A stretch of 64,000 nt of DNA. It comes from Turnera subulata. Its lineage: Eukaryota; Streptophyta; Magnoliopsida; Malpighiales; Passifloraceae. The stretch covers positions 1 through 64,000 of the forward strand of contig JAKUCV010001646.1 of assembly GCA_028386065.3 (NCBI GenBank), in the 5' to 3' direction. Below the pieces are notes generated by a model. That model had not been told where the DNA came from. It made no database searches and worked only from the letters and a program-made list of their open reading frames with translations. Shown piece after piece: positions 1-10,123 of this stretch (its first letter is position 1; each line of letters opens with the position of its first letter). The position numbers and the translations under genes were made by a program.

Positions 1-207
1 AGAATGAATTAAAAATCAGCAAACTGTGGGCCCCACTTGACACGTGTCAGCACCGTAGACATTAACCGGCTGTAGGGGGTAATAAGGACAAGGTGACCCG
101 GTAAATTAAGAGTTGAGGGACATGTTGAGTGAAAAAAAAGGAAGAGGGACAACAAATGCGAAAACAAAAAAGTGAAGGGACAAGAAAAACTTTTTTACCG
201 CTAGTTG
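1..207. other. unassigned sequence, no gene seen
   Basis: No coding frame or repeat structure is evident. The purine-rich 'gggacaa' phrasing near 140-190 resembles terminal regions of plant DNA transposons, but no partner end is visible in the window. Confidence 0.4.
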
Positions 208-819
208 GGTTTGACAACATTTCAGTCATTATACATCTAATTTTGTTGGCTATCAGGTAATCTTTATACTACTTTGGCTTATTTCGCTTTCAAATGGTTA
301 CTTACTAATTTCTTTAGATGTCTTTTTATTCCTGTTTGATTGCTTTTTTAAACCCACATTTACATTTGCAACCTAATCGTGATTTTTAACCATCTTTTCT
401 ATTACGTATTTTCTTTATCAACGAGAAGTGGAAATGGCCCAATTCTTTCTTCACTGTTTTTTTTTTTAATTAAATCAATTCTTTCTTCACTGTTGTTTAC
501 ACACTGTAAGAGTCCCTTGTACACATAACAAAACCTTTCTAATTATACCAAGTAGACTTCTTTTAAGGACAACCCTTTTTATTTTTACAACATTGGTTGC
601 CATGATTTTTCCTTTTTCAATGCCTTTCTTAGTTTACTTGGGTCAAATTCGTTTTGGCTATTAATAGTCTACTTCCCATTGAGCATGTACATAGTCCAAG
701 CAAGAATTACGATGTTTCAGATACTAAGTTTACTATGTCTCATTGTCACACTCTTCTCTGCTATCGGGTGAGTGACGGATCGTCTCAAGCATGCCAGTTT
801 TTTATACATAGACCTCTAG
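208..819 (+). pseudogene. AAP-type amino acid permease, 3' fragment (copy 1)
   Basis: This is a decayed 3' part of an amino acid/auxin permease family gene, a plasma-membrane amino acid-proton symporter. Readable pieces in family order are a transmembrane segment like VIIHLI followed by GYQ and a GT intron start (about 208-260), an EKW...WPNSFFT piece (about 423-455), FIFTTLVAMIFPF (about 577-620), then YFPLSMYIVQARI (about 670-710). The C-terminal end KHASFLYIDL stops at 817-819. The pieces lie in different frames with stop codons, and the N-terminal two thirds is missing. It pairs with an inverted second copy downstream. Assignment rests on the conserved motif order of AAP proteins as I know the family. 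It cannot make a working transporter. Confidence 0.72.
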
Positions 820-1830
820 GAGCTTAATTTCTATCTTGAGCTCTGATTTATTTGATTTGTAATTTGTATAATTTGTATCTTGGATATTAGGTGCTGGGGC
901 TATGTGGATGCTCTTGGACATTCACTCCCTATACTCTATGCAGATTTGTTGAACTCAGATTTATTTGGTTTGTGATTTGTATCATTTGTATTTTGAATAT
1001 TTAGTGCAGTGGGGCTGTACTATATATCCAAAATACAAGTTATGAATATTACAAACTAAATAAATCAAGTTCAAAGAATCTGTATAGAGTACAGGGAGTG
1101 TAAGTCCAAAAGCATACACATAGCCCAGCACCAAATATCCAAGATACCAATTATGCAAATTACAAACCCAATAATTTAGAGTTTAAAATAAAAATTAAGT
1201 TTCTAGATGTCTATGTGCAAAAAACTGGCATGCTTGAGAGGATGCAATATTTCAGCCACTGACCCAATAGCAGAGAGGAGTGTGACAACGAGGCATAGTA
1301 AACTTAGAACCTGTAACATCGTCCAAGTAAAAGTTTCCTGTCTAATTCTTGCTTGGACTATGTACATGCTCAATGGGAAGTCGGCTCTTAGTGGCCAAAA
1401 AGAAATTGATCCAAGTAAATCAAGAATGGCAGTGAAAGAAAGAAGAACATGGCAACCAATATTGTAAAAATAACAAAAGTTATCCTTATAAGAAGTCTAC
1501 ATGGTATAATTGGAAAGGTTTCGTTCTGCGTAAAAGGGACTCTTACGGTGTAAACAACAGTGAAGAAAGAATTGGGCCATTTGGTTGCAAGCCGCTTCTC
1601 ATTAATAGCAAAGATTGATTGGGAAAATACCTAATAGAAAAGAAGGTTAAAAATCACAATTAGGATGCAGACATAATGTGGGCGAAAAAAAAATCAAACA
1701 AGAATAAAAAGATATCTAAATAAATTAGTAAATAACCATTTGAAAGGTAAGTAAGCCAAAGTCGTATAAAGATCACCATATAGCCAACAATTAGATGTAT
1801 GATGACTGGAATGTTGTTAAACTCAACCAG
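208..1830. repeat. large imperfect inverted repeat centred near 1016
   Basis: The first arm (about 208-1015) matches the reverse complement of the second (about 1017-1830) across exons, introns and flanking DNA. Examples are the TTTACTATG...TGTCACAC block at 730 and 1290, and the two successive 'GATTTATTTG.TTTGTAAT' units in each arm. The centre has almost no spacer. The arms carry many substitutions, so the event is old. Confidence 0.8.
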
Positions 1831-2018
1831 CCAAAGTGGTTTATTAAATGCAGTGAGAACATTTCCTGATTTAGTTCCAAAGCCAGCATAACCACAGCAT
1901 CCAAGAGCAGTGTAAAATAGGGCCATCCCACTAATAACATAGAGGGTCACTTTTTTATCACTTCATAGTTCATTCTCAGTTGGCGGTGATTTTAATGTAT
2001 GCTAGATATATTCACCAA
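1203..2018 (-). pseudogene. AAP-type amino acid permease, 3' fragment (copy 2, inverted)
   Basis: This is the better-preserved, oppositely oriented copy. Reading on the minus strand from about 2018, a TLKSPP...EN piece interrupted by stops leads into a 96-residue open stretch (1950-1660). That stretch contains ALFYTALGCCGYAGFG, GNVLTAF, PLWLVEFNNIPVIIHL and VGY, which match the AAP-family transmembrane block. An intron donor follows at about 1777. After the intron come DLLGSISFWPL, FPLSMYIVQARIRQ and the C-terminus LLSAIGSVAEILHPLKHASF, ending at the stop 1203-1205. Exon order is that of AAP genes, but internal stops and the missing 5' half make it a pseudogene. It extends further 5' than copy 1, so this copy or a common progenitor was the source of the duplication. 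Confidence 0.75.
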
Positions 2019-2082
2019 GTTTCACATATGTTAGTCGTCTTTTAGATGCCATAAAGTGTGTAAAAACATAAAGAAAAAAGAT

Positions 2083-3191
2083 GGATTAAAGCGTTTTTTT
2101 GGCCCATGTATAAGGCCTCAAAGTTGGATTTCATCCTCGTGTAGGTTTTTTGCCTCTTTTCATCCCTTCGTTCGACCCATTTGGTTCGTCTTGCCAAAAT
2201 CCGGCGAAAATCACTGACGTGACATATTTTTTGGTGCCACATCAGATTTTTGGGTCCCACATGTCAGGAAAAATTAAAAACCAAACCAGGATCCACCCGA
2301 CCGGTTCCGCCCACCTAAATAACCCGGAACCCAAAATATAATTCTATTATTTTTAATTATACAAATATTTTGAATAATAAAATTAGCCTATTTCTAAAAT
2401 AATAAAACATAAATATATATTTTCTATTTTCTATTTAATAAAAAAAATATTTTAAAATAATAAAACATAATATACATCAAACCATTCAAATTTTATAATT
2501 TTTATACATTTTTTTATTTTATATTTAATAAAAAAATTCACAAAATAAAAAATATTTATTTTAAAATAATAAAACATAATATACAACAAACTGTTCAAAT
2601 TTTATAATTTTTAATTTTTTTATTTTATATTTAATAAAAAAATTTGACAAAATTAAAAAAAATTATTTTGAAATAGTAAAACATAATATACATCAAACCA
2701 AAAATATTTTTATTTTTATTTTGTCAAATTTTTTTAAAATAAATTTTTAAAAAATATATATATAATATAAAATTTGAATGGTTTGATGTATATTATGATT
2801 TATTATTTTAAAATAATTTTTTTATTTTGTGATTTTTTATTAAATATAAAAAATATATATATTATGTTTTATTATTTTAGAAATAGGCTAATTTTATTAT
2901 TCAAATTATTTGTATAATTAAAAATAATAAAATTATATTTTGGGTTTCGGGTTATTTAGGTGGGCGGAACCCGTCGGGTGGATCCTGGTTTGGTTTTGGG
3001 TTTTTCCTGACATGTGGGATCCAAATGTTTGACGTGGCACCGAAAAAATGTGCCACGTCAGCGATTTTCGCCGGATTCTAGCCGGACGAACCAAACGGGT
3101 CGAACGGAGGGACGAAAAGAGGCCAAAAACGTACACGAGGATGAAATCCAACTTTGAGGCCTTACACAGGGACGAAAAAACGCTTTAATCC
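2083..3191. mobile_element. Mutator-like foldback element, copy A
   Basis: Terminal inverted repeats of about 255 bp begin GGATTAAAGCGTTTTTTTGG at 2083 and end with the complement at 3191. The interior is very AT-rich and itself partly self-complementary. A second copy at 37202-38244 has the same ends and a 9-bp target duplication. No transposase frame is present, so it is non-autonomous. The immediate flanks here (AAAAAAGAT and TGAATTTCT) do not form a duplication. Confidence 0.88.
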
Positions 3192-3667
3192 TGAATTTCT
3201 AGCAACAGCGTGGAATACGTATAATGAAATGCTATGTTTCCAAGTGCTTAAAAAACTTTCCAAATTTTGGTTGATTTACGATATTAATGTGGCTAGTACT
3301 GAAAGAACCAAACTTTTTCTAACTTTGAGAATTGAGATAAAAAAATTTCTACCAAACAAAAGACAATCATATATAGATTTCCAGACACTCCACATATAAC
3401 ATTATCCTCACAGTCCTATCATTGGAGAATCCGTAACAACGGCAATGAAAATTAAAAAAATTGGGCCATGAATCTAGCCTAGTCCTGCAATGTTCCACGG
3501 TAAGGCTAACATTCTCAACCCAATAATCGCTATAAACTCACGGGCTGTGGCTGTCCACACAGTCTCAGAGAAAACAAACAAATATATCGATTGGCACAAA
3601 CAAACACAAAATTGATGCACTTTTTGTAGACTAAAAATATTGAAAGCTACAAAATATTATAAGAACA
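3192..3667. other. unassigned intergenic sequence
   Basis: AT-rich DNA with no convincing coding frame. I see no gene or element boundaries here. Confidence 0.4.
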
Positions 3668-3950
3668 TGCCCTATCTCCCACATGCTTTTTTTTTTTTTG
3701 CTAATGATGCTATGTTATTTGGGAAATGTAACTGGAAGCAAGCAAATCTTTTCAAGCTGTGTATTGAACTTTTATGCTGCTGCTATGGGACAGAAAGTAA
3801 ATTTGGGAAAAATGGTAGTATTCCTTTTAGTTTCGATACTCGTCAAGATATCAGATCAAGGATTGAAGAGGAACTGGCATCGAGGAATTTGGGCATGAGG
3901 AACTAAGAGCTTGCCCTAAAAATTGGATCTCTTGCCCAACAAGGCAGTTG
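3668..3950 (+). pseudogene. LINE (L1-type) reverse transcriptase fragment
   Basis: Two overlapping frames together spell a plant L1 reverse-transcriptase segment. HAFFFFANDAMLFGK corresponds to the catalytic (Y/F)ADD loop region, then a helix ending GQKVNLGK corresponds to the family's SGQ.IN..KS block, then RQDIRSRIEEEL. The catalytic ADD is changed to AND, a frameshift falls near 3770, and everything before and after is missing. It is a short dead remnant. The call rests on motif order and is moderately secure. Confidence 0.65.
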
Positions 3951-4334
3951 TATATTGTGTTGCAGTGGGACTCACGGTTGCCGTTTGTGACGGCTTGAGG
4001 CTCAGCTCGATAATAGCTCGTTCGAGCCTAGTTTATTAAGGAAACGAGATGAGCCTGAGTTTATCTGTAAAGAACTCAAAACTAAATAAAGCAAAGGGCT
4101 TGCTAAAACTCGACTCGTTAAGGTTCTTGTTTAAAGACTTGTGAGCTCAACTTGTTTAGACTCATTAAGAAGTTTGTAAGAGATTCATCAGTCATGTTAA
4201 CCAAAAAAAAATTAAGCTTATAAACTTCATTTAATTAGATTGAACTTTACATAATGAAGTGAGGTCATAACCAACAAACTAACATATTCGGTAAGCACGA
4301 GGTTCACTAAGTGGTTAAAAAAAAAAAGTTTTCA
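3951..4334. other. repeat-like sequence with AGCTCG/CTCGAGCC phrases
   Basis: Repeated 'agctcg', 'cgagcc' and 'gagctcaa' phrases (3995-4170) resemble common dispersed plant repeats. No ends or coding potential were found. Confidence 0.35.
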
Positions 4335-4440
4335 ATAACGAGGGTTAGCTTAGTTGGTTGAGGTTGAGTAAGCACTTCCATTAGGTTGAGAGTTCGAACC
4401 CTATTGACCGTCCCTTTTGGATAGTTCGCCATGTCTTTCA
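4335..4440 (+). mobile_element. tRNA-derived SINE head (putative)
   Basis: Box A-like TTAGCTTAGTTGG (4345-4357) and a perfect box B-like GTTCGAACC (4392-4400) lie about 35 bp apart, the internal RNA polymerase III promoter layout of tRNA-derived SINEs. The sequence does not fold as an intact tRNA. A T-rich stretch follows from about 4445. No target duplication was identified. Confidence 0.5.
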
Positions 4441-5553
4441 TATAATTTTTTTTTATTTTTTCCATTATTGTTTCTGAGTTATTTTTTCTAATAATTTCTA
4501 TTATTGCATTTCAATTGTAGCTTTCACTTTTTTATTAATTTTTATTCTTAATCAAATTTTTATAATTTTTTAATGAGATATGATTTTTTTAAAAAAAAAA
4601 TGATTCTTTATCATTTCCCTTTGTTCCTTTTTACTTATACTTTCTGAGTACATGGTATCATAATATATAATATAAAAAATAATAATTTTATATGCCATTA
4701 AATACATCCTAAGTGACACACTCATTAAACTTAATTAATATGATGATTCTGATGAATATTTAATTAATCCATATAAAAAACCAACTCTAAAAAAGCCGGC
4801 AAATTGACCTAATTAACCTTCATTAATTATTTAATATTTTATTCTCACTTTATAGTATATTGATTATCAAGAAGAATTATGGAGAGAGGAGTTGAGTAGA
4901 GTAGTCAAAGAAAACTACAAAGAAAAAAATAACGGAACAAAATATTATCATAGGAATTCATACCACGAATAGGAATAATAATAAGAAATAATAATATAAT
5001 TTAATAATTAAAATTATTTAATTTACAATATCAAAGAATTAACAAATATCATTAATAATATTTGATTTTATAAATTCATATTCCACTACATAAACTAATT
5101 ATAAATAATGCTTATCCGTCTGCTTAAATTTTACATATAAGTCCTTTTCAAAATTAAGATTAATACTATTCCACGTGATTTAAAAAATATAATATTATAC
5201 CACGTACATCATCGCACGTGCAGAAAAACTAGTTATTAACAAAAGTAAAAAACATAATCTCCTCTACAATTTACGTCACGGTGTTTCTCTTCCTTGTTCC
5301 TTTTTTGCGGGACTCCAAGAACAGTCTTTTTCAATTACTTCTTCTACGACTCAAATAATTTGTTATGTTACTTTTGCGCTTGACCCTAACAACAATTTTC
5401 ATGAATTTAGCATAAAAAATAATCTTTTTCAATTACTTTTTCGGGCACTTCCAACAATTTTTTCCAACAATCTCTGTTTTGCTTTTTGGCTTGCGAAATT
5501 CCACTTGTTCTTTCCATTCAATCAATCATCGTTCCACCCTGCTATCTAGCAGC
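4441..5553. other. AT-rich intergenic sequence
   Basis: Long A/T runs and short microsatellite-like stretches. No supported gene, and no clear repeat ends. Confidence 0.45.
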
Positions 5554-5885
5554 AAAGGTGTAACAGCCCGGGTAAAATTTTTTATTTTTTACCGGGACTG
5601 TAAAAGTCTTTTTACCGTGATTTACTGTTGAATTAATCTTGGGTAATTAATTCAAGGTAAATCGGGCGTCGTTTTTTGAAACCGAGAGTTTTCCCGCGCT
5701 CATGATTTTTCCGTGGATTTTTCGGGCCTAAGTTGGTATTTTTCGAGATTCGGAATTTCTCGGAAAATCACACCGGAAAATAACTAAGGGGGTATCAGTT
5801 ATTTTCTGGTCCGGACCGGACTCGCTCTATAATGCAGACAAGCTGCATTATTAGAGGATCACACGCCGCACAGTGTTCACCGTTC

Positions 5886-5893
5886 TATAAAAA
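5886..5893 (+). promoter_or_regulatory. LTR TATA box, element 1
   Basis: TATAAAAA lies about 330 bp into the LTR, and the same motif is at 11015-11022 in the 3' LTR. It precedes the purine-rich leader, so U3 is short and the transcribed R/U5 part of each LTR is about 2.4 kb. Confidence 0.6.
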
Positions 5894-7439
5894 GAAAGCA
5901 GAGGAAGAAGGAGAGGAAGAGAGGAAAAACAAAAAAAAAGAGAAAGAAAAAAAGAGAGAAAAAACAAAGAAAAGAAGAAAAAGGAAAAAAAAAGAAAGAA
6001 GAAAGAAAAGAAAAAAAAACACACAGAAGAGAAAAAAAAAACGAGTGAAGGGAAGAAAAAAATAAATACAAGGAAGAAAAAAAGAGTGAAAGAAAAAATA
6101 CAATCAGAAAGAAAAAAAGAAGAAAATACAGAAAAAGAAGGAAAAAAAGAAAAAAAAATAAATAGTGAACAGTGTCGTCACCCGGAGGCGCCCCTGCTAC
6201 TGTTCACGCGTAGCCATTCCCCGCCGAATCTCGCTGCACCGCCGTCACCACCGAGTTCGCCGTCCCGGCGCAATCTCAACCCTGCCATCCCCGTCGCCTT
6301 CCGCAGCGAGACGCGCAGCCGTCGAGCGTTGACCCGCGAGCAGACCCGCGGATCTGCTTCTCCTCCGCGCCTGCTCAGCCTCCTGCCGTCGCCGCGCCGA
6401 GCTTGCACCGCCCTTGGAGTCGCCGCCTCACGCCGCGCCTCGCGACACCTTCCTCGCGCCTCGCCGTCGTCGCCAGCTGCTGCAACCCGAGGTAAGCAAA
6501 TCCGGGTTTGCGACGACCCGTGTGTTTTGGACGGGTCGCGTTTCTGGGTTGTGGGCTTCGTCTGGGTTGGGCGTGGGCCGGCTGGGCTTGCACAGTGCGA
6601 GCCTGGGCCTGGTCTTGTTCAGCCCAGTCCATTTAATAAAAAAAAACAAAACAATTTGCATATATATTTATTTATACATAATCTGATATATAATTTTGGA
6701 AAAAAATTATATATTTATTTTGGAAAAATATGGCTAATTTAATTCTGGTATTTTCAGGAAAATATAAATATATATACTTTGATAAATAATTAAGTTTTGT
6801 TTTGGAAACTAATATTATTTGGAAAAAATATAATTACCATGAAATTAATTTCTGGAAATCTAATATATATATTATTTCGTCTGGAAAATTATGATTGTGG
6901 AATATATATATGTATGTACTTTGAAATTAAAGGTAATTATATTTTGTTGGAAATATTAATATACTTTGAGAAAAAGATAAATACTAAATAAATATTTTCT
7001 GAAAATTATAAATAGGTTATTATTTTTCTGGAAAAAATTATGGAGATTATAATTTTTGAAAATTACAATTATTTTATGGAAATATTTTGAGAAAGAGTTT
7101 TAATTAAACTATGGTACCGAAATTATATTCGGATATACGTACGTATAATATTTTCGGTAAAAGATGAAAATAAAGGATATGAATCGGGATGGGGTATTTC
7201 GCATTTTGGCATCATAGTATACCGATTATGTGCATTTATGTGTATGTATTGTTTTGTGGTATAGGTTTGGATATCGGGCAGTTTCTCGAGGAGCCGGCGT
7301 CGGACCGGTCATTGTCTCCGGAGTTGAGTAATCGGCCAAGGTGAGGATGGATTTCCTTCAGTATGTGCCTGTATTATTCGGTTATTTTGTTTTGTGGATT
7401 ATTGCGTTTGTTAAGTATTGTGTTGTTATGGTTTGTCTC

Positions 7440-7804
7440 GGGATGTTAATCCCATGGCCGTGATTGTTGTCGGGATGTTTATCCCAGTATTTTGATTGGG
7501 TTTGAATATTTGTTTTCGTGTCTTGACCATGAGTATAATGGATTAAATAGTAAATTGTGACAAGGATGTCGATCCTTGGTATTTTTGGATGGGGATGTCT
7601 ATCCCGGTATCTTGGTTAGGGATGTCGATCCCTACGATTTGAATTTGAATGACGGTAATATAATTGTCACGTGGTAAGTAGAGGTACGACCGAATGGTTT
7701 GAGACTGTTTTGTGGTGCCATGATCTGGGTTTCTTGTGATGGGCATGTTGATGCCGGTTTGATTGGGATGTTGATCCCTGAGTTTGTATTGGGATGTTGA
7801 TCCC
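7440..7804 (+). repeat. array of eight short hairpins with covarying stems (element 1 LTR)
   Basis: Inverted-repeat units of 14-18 bp lie at 7440-7453, 7472-7485, 7561-7578, 7592-7605, 7617-7634, 7742-7755, 7765-7778 and 7791-7804. Most are GGGAT-GTTG-ATCCC. Variants keep pairing: CAAGGAT/ATCCTTG, TAGGGAT/ATCCCTA and GGCAT/ATGCC. The 3' LTR has the same array near 12590-12955. Confidence 0.85.
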
Positions 7805-8373
7805 GGGTTCTTTTTGATCTGGCACCAGGAACAGGTTGATAACCTGGTACGACCCTAGCTTATCCGTGACGGGGCCCGGAAAAGATAAAATTGGATAATT
7901 GGTTTTATTTGAGTCTTTTGGTCTTGGACCGAATTTGGGTCTTGTCTTTTGGTTTTTGCTGGTTTTAGACCTTGAGTATTTATATGTGCATATTGATTGT
8001 CTTTCTTTCGTCGGTGAGCACTTCGGACTCACCCCTCACCTGCGGGCTTTCATCCCGTAGGATGAGTTACTTGTTGTACAGGTTTGATGCATTCCAGACA
8101 GGCTGCGGCGTTATCCCTTGGACAGGGCTTGGATCCATAGTTTGCATCTATGTCGCATACAGTGTTTATGTGAGTTATTAAGTCTTCCGCTGTGCATTGT
8201 TTTATTATTGTTGGGCCATTGGGCCAGTTGAGTTATTATTATTGTTTTTACATTGGGCTGTTGAGCCCGGATACCTGTTGTATACACTGTATGCTGGTCT
8301 TATTTTGGTTGGGTTGTCACAGTTCCGGCACGTGTTTACTGTGTACGGTAAATACGGGTCGGGGCGTTTCATT

Positions 8374-8386
8374 TTGGTAGCGGAGC
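8374..8386 (+). other. primer binding site, element 1
   Basis: TTGGTAGCGGAGC follows the 5' LTR after a 2-base gap. It resembles the initiator-tRNA-Met complement TGGTATCAGAGC with two differences in the core. The same motif follows the LTRs of element 2 and of the reversed element. Confidence 0.7.
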
Positions 8387-8640
8387 GGGCGTTAGGTCTT
8401 GTTGGACAGTCTTTGTGTGTTAGTTGTCCTTGTTTGCATAGTTCGCTCCATTTGTTTATTATTTTATTTCATTTTAGTTAGTGCATTTTGGATCCAGTCA
8501 AGGGACGCCAACTGTCGTAGGACATACACATAAAAGGTAATGATGCCATAGATAAGCGAAAATATAAATATTATTAATAATACTGATAATTTCATTACAA
8601 AGAGAAATATTACATTGATATTTTATAAATAAAAATACAT

Positions 8641-9324
8641 TTAACGCCTCGGAACGACATTGACCCTGAAGCTGGTTGGGTTGTTGTTGATGTTGACTTG
8701 GATGCTGTCGCTCCACGAAAACCACATGCCGCCTCTACCGTCCTGACCAGGAAGCTCAAACCGGTTTGCTTGAGGGAACCGGAGTGGGATGAGATCGTGA
8801 TCGTCTTGAGGTTGCCACTGGGTCTCCGTCAGAAGAACCATGTTTGGTTTGTATTGGTTGTTCAAGTCGCTCAGGGTACGCGAGAACTCCTGGGAACGCC
8901 TTGTGACTCCTCTGCAGTTCCACACCAGTAGTCGGGCCTTGGGCCAAGTTACGAGCAGACGAGTGACTCTGGGCATGCTCTGGGCCATCATCGAGAGCTG
9001 GTAGTAGGTGCCTTGCTCCAGGGTATGGCAAGTGGACTCCAGGTTGAACTCTTGAAGCCTTTCGGAGATGAAGAACATGATGGAGTTTGCCGATCCGTAG
9101 TAGGAGGTCCTCAGAGTGCCGCGGTCCTCTAGGAAGAACACCTCTTCCATCGGAGTGACGAAGAACCGCGGTGAGTAGAGTTCGTCGACGAAGACTAGTC
9201 GCGGCATCCTGCCGAGCTCGTTCGGTAGCTCTTCCGGACGCTCGTTGACCATGCTGTAGGCCAGACGGTTCCTTCTGCCTAGGTTGGCACCTTCGACGAA
9301 GAAGACTGATGATGGAGCAGGCAT
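8641..9324 (-). CDS. antisense ORF with truncated L1-type endonuclease module
   Basis: A 227-residue frame lies antisense inside element 1. Residues 1-130 match nothing I recognise. Residues 131-210 look like the start of an L1/APE-type endonuclease: LLVWNCRG (132-139), a helix, MVLLTETQ (162-169), then GRGGMWFSWSD (196-206), which parallels the family's GG.A.FW. block. The Asn of WNCRG and Glu of TET are metal-site residues in that fold. The later catalytic His/Asp/Asn motifs are absent because the frame ends after about 95 residues of the domain, so nuclease activity is unlikely. A TATAAAAG box sits about 115 bp upstream of the ATG, and a T/A-rich tail follows the stop. It may be a captured host or LINE-derived chimeric gene. 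Expression is unknown. Confidence 0.6.
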   Translation of the reverse strand: MPAPSSVFFVEGANLGRRNRLAYSMVNERPEELPNELGRMPRLVFVDELYSPRFFVTPMEEVFFLEDRGTLRTSYYGSANSIMFFISERLQEFNLESTCHTLEQGTYYQLSMMAQSMPRVTRLLVTWPKARLLVWNCRGVTRRSQEFSRTLSDLNNQYKPNMVLLTETQWQPQDDHDLIPLRFPQANRFELPGQDGRGGMWFSWSDSIQVNINNNPTSFRVNVVPRR

Positions 9325-9436
9325 CGTGTTTGGACGTGAGGGTATTTTGTTTTTTCAGAGTTTTGTGGTTTTGGTTGCCTGGACGTTTTGGTTGCTTTAA
9401 AATGCTTTTGATGATTTACACCTCACCGCTCCGTTT

Positions 9437-9444
9437 CTTTTATA
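9437..9444 (-). promoter_or_regulatory. TATA box for antisense ORF at 8641-9324
   Basis: TATAAAAG on the minus strand, about 115 bp upstream of the ATG at 9324. A start site about 30 bp downstream would leave an 80-90 nt leader. Confidence 0.5.
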
Positions 9445-10086
9445 CTCTTATGGGGAGCGTGATTATTGTTTTCGATTTTCAAGATTTGCTTTTTGAAACT
9501 TGCCGTTGCCTTCATTTATTGCCTATTTACCTTACACGTTTTTCGGACTATCATGCCAGAGTTTTTCAGCCTTTTTCCATCTTATGATTTTCTTTCGCTC
9601 TGGCTACTCTGCCTTTTCTTTTCACGGTTATTCTATATTTTCTTGCATCTTTTATCACATGCATCCGTGACCGTTGTGGCTGGATGGATGGGACCACACC
9701 TCGAGTAGAGCGCATGTGCGACAAGTTTACAGCTGTTCGGACATCGTGGAGAGATACGAGACCTGACAGACGTTTTTGGCTCATGCGGAAATTGTGAACA
9801 AGTGGGTAACGTCTCTTTCGAGGGTAACGGACGTCACCGTTAGCTGTGCGTGTCACGTTTCTCGGGATCGGGAATGTCTACAATCGATCTAGAGTGCCGA
9901 GCATGAAACATGTTTGTTTTAATTCCTTTTTGTTTTGATTTTGTTAAACGAGTTTTATTTTTAATTTCTTTATGTTTGATTTTATATTTTTATTGTTAAG
10001 TTTTATTTTGCCTTGAGATGTTTTAATTTTCCGTTTAACATAAGTTTTCGTAACATAAGAATTTTTGATTTAAAACGGAAACTTGT
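9445..10086. other. non-coding interior of element 1 between antisense ORFs
   Basis: This stretch probably includes the upstream region of the 8641-9324 frame. Its open stretches are not convincing as genes. It contains CACGT- and CGTCAC-like cis-element cores near 9750-9860. Confidence 0.4.
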
Positions 10087-10092
10087 TTTATT
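10087..10092 (-). terminator. AATAAA polyadenylation signal of second antisense ORF
   Basis: AATAAA on the minus strand (within TGAATAAAACAAG) lies about 30 bp past the stop at 10124. With the upstream TATA box it completes a gene-like antisense unit. Confidence 0.5.
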
Positions 10093-10123
10093 CATAAGGT
10101 TTTACAACAGGAGAAGAAGTACT

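Larger units (their letters stand above)
5559..8371 (+). repeat. element 1 5' LTR
   Basis: A TG...CA bounded repeat of 2,813 bp, nearly identical to 10688-13517. From the 5' end it holds a short U3 with TATAAAAA at 5886, a GA-rich tract (about 5888-6165), and a GC-rich exon-like block (about 6170-6490). A donor-like GAG/GTAAGC follows at 6492, then an AT-rich stretch, a second donor-like GGTGAGGATGGAT (7340-7352), the hairpin array 7440-7804, and a GGTGAG...CTCACC hairpin (8013-8033). Frames seen across the GA- and GC-rich parts are compositional and are not annotated as genes. Confidence 0.92.

Noticed and set aside
5832..6742. Long frames across GA-rich and GC-rich LTR sequence (up to 218 residues)
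   Set aside because: They are compositional, differ in length and frame between the two LTR copies, and cross simple-sequence tracts.
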